In this document: positions 53,036 to 61,891 of the stretch, piece after piece
Numbering within the stretch: the first letter of the stretch is position 1
Layout of the letters: every line of letters begins with the position of its first letter
Source of the DNA: Paraburkholderia solisilvae
Lineage (GTDB): Bacteria; Pseudomonadota; Gammaproteobacteria; Burkholderiales; Burkholderiaceae
Assembly: GCF_902859875.1 (NCBI RefSeq)
Contig: NZ_CADIKF010000001.1
Location: 124,001 to 188,000 of the forward strand
Length of the DNA: 64,000 nucleotides
Direction of reading: 5' to 3'
Program-made: the position numbers and the translations under genes
Notes under the pieces: generated by a model
What the model saw: the letters and a program-made list of their open reading frames with translations, nothing else
The model's database searches: none
What the model was told of the DNA's origin: nothing

Positions 53036-54022
53036 TTAACGCGCCGCCGCGCCGCTCACCGCTTGCGGATTGAGCACGTTGATCGGCGTTCCCGCGCGCC
53101 ATGCGAGCAACTGGTCGATCGCAATGCCGAAGTAGTGCTCGTACGTGTCCTTCTCGACATAGCCGATATGCGGCGTCGCGAGCACGTTGTCGAGCGCCAG
53201 CAGCGGATGGTCCGCACGGTAAATCGGCTCGTGATCATAGACGTCCACGGCGGCGAAGCCCGGCCGGCGTGCGCTGAGGGCCGTTTCTAGCGCGCCCGGC
53301 GCGATCACTTCGCTGCGGCTCGTGTTCACGAAGAGCGCAGTGGGTTTCATCGCCGACAGGTCCTGCAGCGTGATCGAGCCGCGCGTGGCCGGCAGCAGCC
53401 GCAGATGGCAGCACACCACATCGGCCTGCGCGAAAAACTTCTGACGGTCGCTTTCGCTTTCAACGCCGTCGGCAAGCGCCGCCGCGCGCGAGCTTTCATG
53501 GTCGTCGAGTGCGACCACGCGCATGCCGAATGCGCGACCGTAGCCGCCGACCACGCTGCCGATCTTGCCGTATCCGGCGATGCCGAGCGTGCGGCCCTTG
53601 AGCCCGATGCCGAGATGTCCCTGCCATAGGCCCGCTTTCAGCCGGTTCGCTTCGACATGCACCTTGCGCATCGAGGCCATCACGAGCGCCCAGGTCAACT
53701 CGGCGGCGGCGGTCGTGGCCGACCCTTCCGCGGACACCGGTATGCCGCGCGCGGTGCAGGCGGCCAGATCCACGTGATTCGCCGCGCGGCCGGTCTGGCT
53801 GATGAACCTGAGCTTCGGCAGGCGCGCGAGCAGTTCGGCCGTGACCGGCGTGCGTTCGCGAATCAGCAGCAATGCGTCGGCATCGGCAAAGCGCGACGTC
53901 AGCGCATCGACCGATTGCAGCGTGTCGTGATGAATCTCGACGTCGAACTGGCCTGCGAGCTTCGCATAGCAATCGAGCGTGCGCACGCAGTCCTGGTAGT
54001 CGTCGGAAATAATGACTTTCAT
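53036..54022 (-). CDS. D-2-hydroxyacid dehydrogenase family protein
   Basis: 328 aa. N-terminus KVIISDDYQDCVRTLDCYAK, nucleotide motif GIAGYGKIG, and catalytic elements NTSRSEV (Arg), DVYDHEP (Glu) and ATPHIGY (His). The layout matches the paralogue at 5741-6709, and both start with a DDYQ element, which suggests a common ancestor. It should reduce or oxidise a 2-keto/2-hydroxy acid with NAD(H). It lies 28 bp behind the NIPSNAP gene in the same operon. Confidence 0.87.
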   Translation of the reverse strand: MKVIISDDYQDCVRTLDCYAKLAGQFDVEIHHDTLQSVDALTSRFADADALLLIRERTPVTAELLARLPKLRFISQTGRAANHVDLAACTARGIPVSAEGSATTAAAELTWALVMASMRKVHVEANRLKAGLWQGHLGIGLKGRTLGIAGYGKIGSVVGGYGRAFGMRVVALDDHESSRAAALADGVESESDRQKFFAQADVVCCHLRLLPATRGSITLQDLSAMKPTALFVNTSRSEVIAPGALETALSARRPGFAAVDVYDHEPIYRADHPLLALDNVLATPHIGYVEKDTYEHYFGIAIDQLLAWRAGTPINVLNPQAVSGAAAR

Positions 54023-54050
54023 GATCGGGTTGGGTCTCCTGTCGGCCGGC

Positions 54051-54365
54051 TCAGATCTTCGACCACGGCGCCGACATCACCAGCTGGTTTTCCTGGCGCT
54101 CGATAAAGCCTTGCGCGGTCATCTTCTTGTATTCGGTCCAGTCGGGGTCCGCTTCCATCGCCGCGCGGCGGCGCTGGCGGTCTTCGAAGCTTTCATAGCC
54201 CCACAGGTGCACGACCTGGTTCAAGGTGCCCACTTCGGAGATGAAGTAGCCGAGCGGGTCGCCCACGTGCCGGCGCTGCACCGGCAAGCCGTACTTCTCG
54301 TACAGGCCCAGATAGGCCTTCAATTGGCCCGGTACGATCGTGTAGCGGCGCAAATCCACCAACAT
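54051..54365 (-). CDS. NIPSNAP family protein
   Basis: 104 aa with the family's dimeric alpha/beta-barrel pattern: MLVDLRRYTIVPGQLKAYLG, LYEKYGLPVQRRHVGDPLGY, VHLWGYESFEDRQRRRAAME and WTEYKKM. Bacterial NIPSNAP proteins often occur with catabolic genes; their reaction is not established. AAGGAG precedes the start. It is the first gene of the operon with the dehydrogenase and the MFS gene, divergent from the LysR at 54459. Confidence 0.87.
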   Translation of the reverse strand: MLVDLRRYTIVPGQLKAYLGLYEKYGLPVQRRHVGDPLGYFISEVGTLNQVVHLWGYESFEDRQRRRAAMEADPDWTEYKKMTAQGFIERQENQLVMSAPWSKI

Positions 54366-54422
54366 CCGTGTCTCCTTTCATCAATCATGCGGCGAGTCTA
54401 GTGGTGCCCGAAGGGGTAATAC

Positions 54423-54444
54423 AATCGATTAAAATCGCTTGATT
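54423..54444. promoter_or_regulatory. LysR-type operator candidate AATCGA-N10-TTGATT
   Basis: A 22-bp imperfect palindrome (arms AATCRA and TYGATT) lies 15 bp before the LysR start and 58 bp before the NIPSNAP start, inside the 93-bp divergent space. LysR regulators bind such dyads at the divergent promoter they share with their target operon. The sequence is AT-rich in a GC-rich area. Confidence 0.5.
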
Positions 54445-54458
54445 CACGAGCAGAATCG

Positions 54459-55448
54459 ATGAATGACAAAAACCTCAATTTTCCTTCCAAACGCCTTTCG
54501 ATCCGGCATATCCGTGCATTCGTCGCGGTCGCGCTGCATCGAAGCCTGACGCGCGCGGCGGAATCGCTGTTCGTCACGCAATCGGCGCTGAGCCTCACGA
54601 TCCAGCATCTCGAGGACGATCTCGGCGTCACGCTGTTCGACCGCTCGACGCGGCGTCTCGATCTGACGCAGGCCGGCCACGAATTTTTGCCGTCCGCTGA
54701 AAGGCTATTGCAGGATTTCGATTCGTCGATCCGCACGATGCGCGCGCTCGGCAAGCGCGAGCGCGGCAAAGTCGGCGTGGCGGCGGTGCCGTCGGTGATG
54801 GCGTTGCTGTTGCCGGAGGCGGTCGCGGTTTATATCGATGCGTACCCGAACATCGACGTCTATCTGCGCGAAGACAATTCGGAAGCGGTGCAGCAGCGCA
54901 TTATCAGCGGCGATGTCGACTTCGGCATTTGCAGCCCGTGGGAGCACGACCCCGAGCTCGTATTCGAGCCGCTGTTCGAGGACAGTTTCGGCGTCGTATT
55001 CGCGTCTCACCATGCGCTCGCGCGAAGCGACGGCGAGCTGTCGTGGCAGGACGTGGCGGGCTACCGGATCATCGGCTTCAGTTCCGACCTCGGCATGCAG
55101 CACCAGTTGAGCCGCACCGCGGGCCTGAGCGTCGAAGTGCGCGAGCCGCGTTATCGCGTGTCGAATACGTCGACGATCGAAACGCTCGTCGCGCGCGGCG
55201 TCGGCGTGTCGATCATGTCCGCGCTCGCGGCGCAGCGCGCGCCGCTCGACCGGTTGCGGCTGCGCCTGCTGTCGCGGCCGGTGGTGACGCGTACGGTCGG
55301 GGTGCTGCGCCGCCAGGGCAAATCGCTATCGCCGGCCGCGCAGGCGATGCTCGAGTACGTGCGCGCCGCGGTGCCGCAGCTCGCGCGTTTTCCGGGCGTG
55401 CGCGTGGATGCGTCGCTCGCGAATGACGCGCCGCGCGGGTCGGCCTGA
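54459..55448 (+). CDS. LysR family transcriptional regulator
   Basis: 329 aa. DNA-binding segment IRHIRAFVAVALHRSLTRAA then ESLFVTQSALSLTIQHLEDD. The effector domain has GVAAVPSVMALLLPEAVAVY and GDVDFGICSPWEHDPELVFE. It is divergent from the NIPSNAP, dehydrogenase and MFS genes and very probably regulates them, with a pathway acid as the co-inducer. Confidence 0.9.
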   Translation: MNDKNLNFPSKRLSIRHIRAFVAVALHRSLTRAAESLFVTQSALSLTIQHLEDDLGVTLFDRSTRRLDLTQAGHEFLPSAERLLQDFDSSIRTMRALGKRERGKVGVAAVPSVMALLLPEAVAVYIDAYPNIDVYLREDNSEAVQQRIISGDVDFGICSPWEHDPELVFEPLFEDSFGVVFASHHALARSDGELSWQDVAGYRIIGFSSDLGMQHQLSRTAGLSVEVREPRYRVSNTSTIETLVARGVGVSIMSALAAQRAPLDRLRLRLLSRPVVTRTVGVLRRQGKSLSPAAQAMLEYVRAAVPQLARFPGVRVDASLANDAPRGSA

Positions 55449-55639
55449 GCAAGATGCAGCGGCACGATGCGCCGGCCGGCATGGATGACCGGGCAACGCA
55501 CGCGATGGTCCGCACTGCAGCAGCAGATTATCGAGCGTACCGAAACGCCGCGGCAACGCGACGAACGCATGACGCGTCGACGCGGGAAATGCGTGAAAAA
55601 CCGCGCACGGATCGCGCGTTCACCGGAATGACGTTCACG

Positions 55640-55882
55640 TCAGTCCGCGATCTTCGTCGCGGCGAGTCCCATCGCCATCGCGCGATAGCGGTCGTTGCGC
55701 TTCTCCCATGCGTGCTGTGCTTCGCCTGCCTGACGCGCGCGACGTGCGGCGAGCGCCTTGTCGCACGAGCGTTGTGCAAGCCATGTATCGATCCGGTGGA
55801 ACGCGATTGCGATCAGGGTCGATACGGCGCCGGCCATGACTCCGAGTCCAATGAACAATGAAAGAGAAGGGGTAAAGCTCAT
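55640..55882 (-). CDS. Small membrane protein, 80 aa
   Basis: One N-terminal hydrophobic helix (MSFTPSLSLFIGLGVMAGAV then STLIAIAFHRI, about residues 5-30) followed by a basic, helical cytosolic tail (QRSCDKALAARRARQAGEAQ). AGGAG lies before the ATG at 55882. No family is recognised. It resembles small bitopic proteins common in this group. Confidence 0.6.
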   Translation of the reverse strand: MSFTPSLSLFIGLGVMAGAVSTLIAIAFHRIDTWLAQRSCDKALAARRARQAGEAQHAWEKRNDRYRAMAMGLAATKIAD

Positions 55883-56143
55883 TTTCCACTCCTGAATGCG
55901 ACGTCGATGCGTCCGAATCATCGGTCCGGCGCAGCACGGCGCCGACCCCGGATACTGACTAGCGTAGTGCCGCTCAATGAGGGCAGAGTGAGGGGACGCG
56001 ATGCCCAATGCAGGAACCCGAAAGGTGCAATCCGGCAAAACTCGCGCGTTTTGCGGAACGCGCGCGCGATCCGGTCATGACAATGAGTTGCCCGTTGTGA
56101 ATTCGCACGGGCTATTTCATCCAGTCACGACGGAGATGAGGGA

Positions 56144-57538
56144 ATGTCCAAACCGGAACGATTCGACACGCTGATTCTCGGCAGCGGTCAGGGTGGCAAG
56201 CTGCTCGCGTGGCATCTCGGCCGCACGGGGCAGCGTGTGGCGGTGGTCGAGCGTCAATGGGTCGGCGGTGCGTGCCCCGCGGTCGCATGCCTGCCGAGCA
56301 AGAACGAAATATGGAGCGCGCGGGTGGCGCATCTCGCGCATCATGCGGCGGACTTCGGCACGATCACGGGCGCGGTGAGAACGGACCTCGCGAAGGTTCG
56401 GCAGCGCAAGCGCGACATGGTCGCGCGGGAAGTCGCCGCGCATCTGCACGCGTATCGATCGAGCGGCGCGGAGCTGATCATGGGCACCGGCCGGTTCGTC
56501 GCGCCGAAGACGATCGACGTCGCGCTCAATGATGGCGGCACGCGCACGCTCAGCGGCGGCCGGGTGGTGATCAACGTCGGCTCGCATGCGGCGATACCGG
56601 ACATCGCCGGACTCGCGCACGCGCAGCCGCTTACGCATATCGAAGCACTCGAACTGGATGCGGCGCCGGACCATCTGATCGTGCTCGGCGGCGGTTATAT
56701 CGGCGTCGAAATGGCGCAGGCGTTGCGGCGTTTCGGCAGCCGCGTGAGCATCGTCGATCACAACCCGCACCTGATGCATCGCGAAGATCCGGACATGGCC
56801 GAAGCCGTGCAGAGCGTGCTGCGCGGCGAAGGCATCGACTTGCTGCTCGGCGCGCAAACCTCGAAGGTGGCGGGGCGGTCCGGCAAAGAGGTGCGCGTGA
56901 CGGTGCGCATCGACGGCAAGGAGCAGACGGTTGACGGCAGTCATCTGCTGGTCGCAACCGGCCGCATTCCGAATACCGCGGGCATCGGTCTCGAGCATAC
57001 CGGCGTCGAACTGGACGAGCGCGGCTACGTGCGCGTCAACGAGCGGTTGCAAACGGGCGCGCCGGACATCTGGGCGATCGGCGAATGCGCGGGCAGCCCT
57101 CACTTCACGCACGTGTCGGTCGACGACTTCCGGATTGTGCGCGACAACATGACGGGCGGCGAGCGCAGCACGCAGGACCGGCTCGTGCCGTACTGCATGT
57201 TCACCGATCCGCCGCTCGCACACGTGGGCCTGAACGAACGGGAAGCGCGGCGCCTGCAGATTCCGGTGCGGGTCGCGAAGCTGCCGATGAACAACGTGCT
57301 GCGCGGCGAAGCGACCGACGAGACGCTCGGCTTCATGAAAGTGCTGGTCAACGCGAACGACGACCGGATCGTCGGCTTCACGATGCTTGGCGCCGAGTCG
57401 GGCGAGGTGATGACGGCCATGCAGACGGCGATGCTCGCGCAACTGCCGTATCCGAAGCTGCGCGACGCGGTGATCACGCATCTGACCTACGCGGAAGGGC
57501 TCGGGGCGCTGCTCGGCAACGTGCCGGCGCGCGCCTGA
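56144..57538 (+). CDS. FAD-dependent pyridine nucleotide-disulfide oxidoreductase
   Basis: 464 aa with the full two-nucleotide-domain layout. FAD motif LILGSGQGGKLLAWHLG (about 10-26); redox pair C44/C49 in GGACPAVACLPSKN; NAD motif VLGGGYIGVEMAQALRRFG; second FAD motif DIWAIGECAG. The dimer-domain element has His and Glu in THLTYAEGLG. Dihydrolipoamide dehydrogenase and glutathione reductase usually have GGTC-N-x-GC, so this CPAVAC variant points to the mercuric reductase-like or orphan subgroup. No mer genes or 2-oxoacid complexes are adjacent, and no MerA metal-binding domain is present. The disulfide substrate is unknown. Confidence 0.82.
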   Translation: MSKPERFDTLILGSGQGGKLLAWHLGRTGQRVAVVERQWVGGACPAVACLPSKNEIWSARVAHLAHHAADFGTITGAVRTDLAKVRQRKRDMVAREVAAHLHAYRSSGAELIMGTGRFVAPKTIDVALNDGGTRTLSGGRVVINVGSHAAIPDIAGLAHAQPLTHIEALELDAAPDHLIVLGGGYIGVEMAQALRRFGSRVSIVDHNPHLMHREDPDMAEAVQSVLRGEGIDLLLGAQTSKVAGRSGKEVRVTVRIDGKEQTVDGSHLLVATGRIPNTAGIGLEHTGVELDERGYVRVNERLQTGAPDIWAIGECAGSPHFTHVSVDDFRIVRDNMTGGERSTQDRLVPYCMFTDPPLAHVGLNEREARRLQIPVRVAKLPMNNVLRGEATDETLGFMKVLVNANDDRIVGFTMLGAESGEVMTAMQTAMLAQLPYPKLRDAVITHLTYAEGLGALLGNVPARA

Positions 57539-57708
57539 CCCGTCACAGGGTGACGGCGCTGCCGACCGGAATGCGGCCGGCAGCCGTCGCGCCAGTTGTA
57601 CCCAACTTTGTTCATCAGCGCTTCATCCAGCGCAGGCAAGCTCCGCGTGCAATTAACCGGCCGGACCCGATTCGATACAATACGCCGGCCAATCACGAGG
57701 AGAATCAG

Positions 57709-58116
57709 ATGAAATTTGCATCGTTTGCATTGACCGCCGCCATTTTCGCCACCGCTGCCGGCAGCGCGTGCGCTGCGCCGGCGACCGAGAAGCTGCCGTC
57801 GGGCGTGGTCGTCGAACATGTGTCGCCGGGCACCGGCGCGCAGCCGACCGCGGCCGACGTCGTGCGCGTCAATTACCGCGGCACGCTGAAGGACGGCACC
57901 GAGTTCGACAGTTCCGCCAAACATGGCGGTCCGGCGGAATTCCCGCTCGGCCGCGTGATTCCGTGCTGGACGCAGGGCGTCGCGACGATGAAAGTCGGCG
58001 AGAAGGCGAAGCTCACGTGCCCGGCCGCGACCGCGTATGGTCCGCGCGCCGTCGGTATGATTCCGGCGAACAGCGACCTGGTGTTCGAAGTCGAACTGCT
58101 CGGCATCGTCAAATAA
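57709..58116 (+). CDS. FKBP-type peptidyl-prolyl cis-trans isomerase, exported
   Basis: 135 aa with a signal peptide (MKFASFALTAAIFATAAGSA, cleaved near ACA-AP), then a single FKBP domain: VVRVNYRGTLKDGTEFDSSA, PAEFPLGRVIPCWTQGVATM, KVGEKAKLTCPAATAYGPRA and NSDLVFEVELLGIVK. The aromatic pocket residues Y, F, D and W are present. It folds proteins in the periplasm by proline isomerisation. GAGGAG lies before the start. A terminator follows directly. Confidence 0.9.
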   Translation: MKFASFALTAAIFATAAGSACAAPATEKLPSGVVVEHVSPGTGAQPTAADVVRVNYRGTLKDGTEFDSSAKHGGPAEFPLGRVIPCWTQGVATMKVGEKAKLTCPAATAYGPRAVGMIPANSDLVFEVELLGIVK

Positions 58117-58140
58117 GCGGCGGTTTTCCGTTCCGCTTTT
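58115..58140 (+). terminator. Intrinsic terminator after the FKBP gene
   Basis: AAGCGG-CGG-TTTT-CCG-TT-CCGCTT forms a 9-bp stem with a small bulge and a TTTT loop, followed by TTCTC and a T-rich run (CTTTTTTTCC at about 58151-58162). It overlaps the FKBP stop codon. This is the clearest classic terminator in the window. Confidence 0.6.
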
Positions 58141-58409
58141 CTCACGCTTCTCTTTTTTTCCCGCTCCCTATCCGTCGTCCCGTACCCCAGCCGCATGCGC
58201 GCCGTGCAACGCGACGCGCATGCGGCTGATCCGGCGCGGGACGGCCGCCTGCGTTGCCTGTCGAGCCACCCGGCGTGCGCCGGGGCATGCGGCAAAAAAG
58301 GCCCATTGCGTGATACTGTGAGCGGTCGCGCGCCGGCGCGGCAGCCTGCCGCCCAGCCGGCCTGAGAGCCGCGGCCGGCGTCATCCTCACGACTTCGCAT
58401 GGAGGCGCC

Positions 58410-59867
58410 TTGGACCATCCTTTGATCATCGGCTATGTGATCTGCGTGGCCGACCTCGCGGTATGGCGTTTCCGTCTGCCGCAACAGGAAGTACCGCGTC
58501 TGGTTGCACGCCTCGTGCTGTTCGCGGCGCTCAGCTACGTGCTGTTCAGTTCCGGGCTGAGTCCGTTTTCGCAAGCGCCCGACTACGGGTCGATGCCGCA
58601 GCACGTGGCCGGCCAGGTGCTCGAAATCATCTGGTGGCTGTTCGGCGCGCGCTTGCTCGGTCAGGCGCTGGACACGCTGCTGCTGCCGCGCGCGTGGCGC
58701 CGTCAGCGGCTCTTTCAGGACGTCTTCGGCGCGCTGGTGTTTCTCGCCGCGGTGGTCGCGTCGCTCGGTTTCGTGCTCGAACTGCCGATCCGCGGTCTGG
58801 TCGCGACTTCCGGCGCCCTCGCCATCGTGCTCGGCCTCGCGATTCAAAGCACGCTGAGCGATGTGTTCGCGGGCATCGTGCTCAATACGACCGAGCCGTA
58901 TCAGATCGGCGACTGGGTGTCAGTGGACGACGTCGAAGGCCGGGTCGTCGAGATGAACTGGCGCGCAACGCACTTGCTGACGTCGCAGGGCAATGTCGTG
59001 ATCGTGCCGAACGCGGTGGCCGCCAAGACGAAAATCACCAATAACAGCCGCCCGGGCGCGCTGCACGGCGTGAAGGTCAGCCTCGAAATCTCGCCGCAGG
59101 AACGCCCGGCGACCGTGATCGGCGCGCTCGAGCGCGCCGTGGCAAGCGTCACCGCGCTGATGGCGGACCCCGCGCCGTATGTGAGCGCGAAGCACAGCAC
59201 GGTGAATTCGGTGCTGTACGAGGTGATCGGCTATGTCGATGACATGGGCAAGAAGACGTCGGTCACCAACGAGCTGTTCGATCTGTGCTACCGGCATCTG
59301 GCGGCCGCGGGCGTCGAACTGCGGCCGCTCAGCGTGCCGGCCGCGCCGTCGATGGTCGACGATCCGCGCGAGGCGTTGCTGCGGCGCGTCGACCTGTTCT
59401 CGACGCTGACCCGCGAAGAACTGCGCGATCTCGCGCCGCTGCTGCAGCGCAAGGAATACGAAGAAGGCGACGTGCTGGTGACGAAGGAGACGGTGCCCGA
59501 GCATCTGACGATCATCGAGTCCGGCATTCTGAGCGTGACCATGGACGAGGCGGGCGGAACCATCGAAGTGTCGCGGCTCGGTCCCGGCGATACAATGGGC
59601 GAGCAGGGTTTGCTCGCGGGGCTGCCGGTGCGCGTGAAGGTCACCGCGTCGAGCCGGGTGATCGTCTACCGGTTGAAGAAGGATGATCTGACGCCGCTGC
59701 TCAAGCGCAACCCCGAAGTCGCGAAGCAGATGTGCGAGTTGCTGTCGCGGCGGCAAGACACGCTGAGCCGGATTTCATCGTCGGCGGCGCCGGCCGAGCA
59801 TACCGAGCAGGGTGTGTTCCAGTGGCTGCTCGACGGCATGCGCAAGCTGCACGATCTCACGTTTTAA
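58410..59867 (+). CDS. MscS-type mechanosensitive channel with cyclic nucleotide-binding domain
   Basis: 485 aa. About four hydrophobic helices (1-150), then the MscS pore and beta domain: GLVATSGALAIVLGLAIQST, LSDVFAGIVLNTTEPYQIGD and NVVIVPNAVAAKTKITN. A cyclic nucleotide-binding domain follows at about 345-450 with EEGDVLVTKETVPEHLTIIE and LGPGDTMGEQGLLAGLPVRV. Such fusions (bCNG channels) are known and respond to cyclic nucleotides more than to tension. The start is a TTG with GGAGG four bases upstream, the only good site in frame. Confidence 0.88.
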   Translation: MDHPLIIGYVICVADLAVWRFRLPQQEVPRLVARLVLFAALSYVLFSSGLSPFSQAPDYGSMPQHVAGQVLEIIWWLFGARLLGQALDTLLLPRAWRRQRLFQDVFGALVFLAAVVASLGFVLELPIRGLVATSGALAIVLGLAIQSTLSDVFAGIVLNTTEPYQIGDWVSVDDVEGRVVEMNWRATHLLTSQGNVVIVPNAVAAKTKITNNSRPGALHGVKVSLEISPQERPATVIGALERAVASVTALMADPAPYVSAKHSTVNSVLYEVIGYVDDMGKKTSVTNELFDLCYRHLAAAGVELRPLSVPAAPSMVDDPREALLRRVDLFSTLTREELRDLAPLLQRKEYEEGDVLVTKETVPEHLTIIESGILSVTMDEAGGTIEVSRLGPGDTMGEQGLLAGLPVRVKVTASSRVIVYRLKKDDLTPLLKRNPEVAKQMCELLSRRQDTLSRISSSAAPAEHTEQGVFQWLLDGMRKLHDLTF

Positions 59868-60102
59868 GCGCGATGTTGGCTTGGCCGCTGCTGGCTTGCG
59901 TTAGCCGCTGCCGGATTCTAACGGTTTCATTCGATTCGCTATCCGAACTGTTCTGACGCAATACGCGCATTGGCCGTGAATGATATACGAGAGGAATAAG
60001 CACGGTTTTACGCGTGTTCTCGACAAGTGACCGGAGCCGGGGGCAATCTATCTGAGACTTGCTTGGCGCCCTGTCCGATTGGTTGAAGACAGAACTCGCG
60101 CT

Positions 60103-61761
60103 ATGGCAGATCAGGGATCGAATTGCATACATCTTTCCTACACACTTCGCACACTTCGCACACTTGCGCAGCGCTCGCGTCGCGGCGCGCGCCGGCATAT
60201 ACGCAGGTGCGCGTCGGTGCTGCTAATGATCGCCGGGGCTGCGCTGCTTGCCGCCTGCGGCAGTTACACGTTCGCGTCAGGACCGGCTAGCACATACACG
60301 AGCAATGCGCTGCTGGAAAGCCGGCCCGCGTCACGGCCGCTCGTCGGCGTGGCAATTTCAGGCGGCGGCAACCGATCGGCGTTGTTTGCGGCCTATGTGC
60401 TCGAGCTGTTTGGCAGTCTGCCTGTCGCCGCGCCGGCGGGCACTCCTACGCCGGGTCGACCGATCAGTTTCCTCGACACGATCGACCATATATCGAGCGT
60501 ATCGAGCGGCAGCTTTGCCGCATCGTACTTCAGCATGCACGGCATCGGCGGCTACAGCGCGATGCTAACCGGACAAACGGTGCCTGTGCGGTATGCGCAG
60601 TTCTTTTCGGAATTCAAGCGGCGGATGAATTTCAACTGGAAGCTCGCGCTATTCAAAAACAAGCTTCTTACGTTCAGCTCAAATGCGCATGGCTGGACCG
60701 AAGCGATCGACAGGCAGTTGTTGCAGGGCGCCACATTCGCGGACCTCGACAAACGTGAGGCTTCCGGTGCAAGCCCGTTTCTGATTCTGAATGCAACGCA
60801 CTACGATACCGGCCGCCGCTTCGTGATGACGACGATTCCCAACCGCGCGTTCTGCCTGAACACCGAGCAATTGGCGCTCAACGTCATCTATACGCCCGCG
60901 GCAGAGGAGCAACGCGTCGACAATGCACAGGAGGCGAAGCTGGACCGGTGCGACCTTCATGACGCGTTGACCCCTGAGGGTTTCGACAACTTCTGGAACC
61001 CCGACGAGCAGTCGGTTCAGAGCGCCCAGGTGCCGCTGTCGCACGCGGTCGCGGCGTCGGGGGCGTTTCCGTTGATCATAGGGCCGATTGCCTACAGGCT
61101 GACTGGCAATCATGAACTATTGCACCTGGTCGACGGAGGCGTGACTGACAACAGCGGTGTCGAATCGATTCAGCAGCTGTTCCTGCGCGATTTGCTGAAG
61201 AACCGGTCGCATCGCGACCTGATCGTGTCGCTTGACGCGTCGTTGCCGTTCAACGGATACGGCACGACCATCTCTGGCGATCAATCGCCGCTTTCCACGT
61301 TTATCGATGACCCCACGCGCCTGTCCGATATTCAGGAGGAGCGTGCGTCGACGTACCGTCGGGACTTGTGGAATGTCACCACCTACGCGGCGCAGACGTT
61401 AAAGCGTGCGGACGGCGCGGTCACGCGGCTTGACGTCATCAGTCTGAAGCCAGATGATCTGAACGTCGGCTTGCAAATCAATACGCCCGATTGCCATGTG
61501 CATTACGACAGCGCGCAAGCGATGTATGCCGCGGCGCGCGATATCCCGACCGCCTATCACCTCGCCGGTTGCGATCTGCAACTCGTCCGGATTGCCGCCT
61601 GCTGGAGCGTGCATCAACACGCACGGCAAATCCAGCAATTCTTCGATCCTGCGCCTGCGGACCGCCGCCGCGGCGACAGCCCGGTAGCCGACCCGACCGG
61701 CATGCTCACTTCGCGCATACGACAAATGTGCCCGGAACTCGTCGCCGCGCACGCGCTCTGA
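60103..61761 (+). CDS. Patatin-like phospholipase, lipoprotein
   Basis: 552 aa from the ATG at 60103. A long basic N-terminus precedes a lipobox, LLAACG, with the acylated cysteine near residue 52. The patatin oxyanion motif is SGGGNRSA (about 86-93). The serine elbow reads SSVSSGSFA instead of the usual G-x-S-x-G, with S134 the likely nucleophile, and the dyad Asp is in LVDGGVTDN. It probably hydrolyses phospholipids at the inner face of the outer membrane. Later starts, such as the ATG at 60229, would give a shorter, more usual signal peptide. A 9-bp triplet repeat lies in the N-terminus. Confidence 0.8.
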   Translation: MADQGSNCIHLSYTLRTLRTLAQRSRRGARRHIRRCASVLLMIAGAALLAACGSYTFASGPASTYTSNALLESRPASRPLVGVAISGGGNRSALFAAYVLELFGSLPVAAPAGTPTPGRPISFLDTIDHISSVSSGSFAASYFSMHGIGGYSAMLTGQTVPVRYAQFFSEFKRRMNFNWKLALFKNKLLTFSSNAHGWTEAIDRQLLQGATFADLDKREASGASPFLILNATHYDTGRRFVMTTIPNRAFCLNTEQLALNVIYTPAAEEQRVDNAQEAKLDRCDLHDALTPEGFDNFWNPDEQSVQSAQVPLSHAVAASGAFPLIIGPIAYRLTGNHELLHLVDGGVTDNSGVESIQQLFLRDLLKNRSHRDLIVSLDASLPFNGYGTTISGDQSPLSTFIDDPTRLSDIQEERASTYRRDLWNVTTYAAQTLKRADGAVTRLDVISLKPDDLNVGLQINTPDCHVHYDSAQAMYAAARDIPTAYHLAGCDLQLVRIAACWSVHQHARQIQQFFDPAPADRRRGDSPVADPTGMLTSRIRQMCPELVAAHAL

Positions 61762-61891
61762 GGACGTTCAGCAGATCGCGCAACGCGCGTCAACACGTAT
61801 TGGACAATGAGCATTCGCCTCGCCGAACCGCTCCGAGGCAAGCCCTGTTTCGGAAGCTGCCGATCCGGCGAGCGAAAGCATTCATCATTTC

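Noticed and set aside
56144-57538. Dihydrolipoamide dehydrogenase of a 2-oxoacid complex
   Set aside because: The redox motif deviates from the usual form and no E1 or E2 genes are adjacent.
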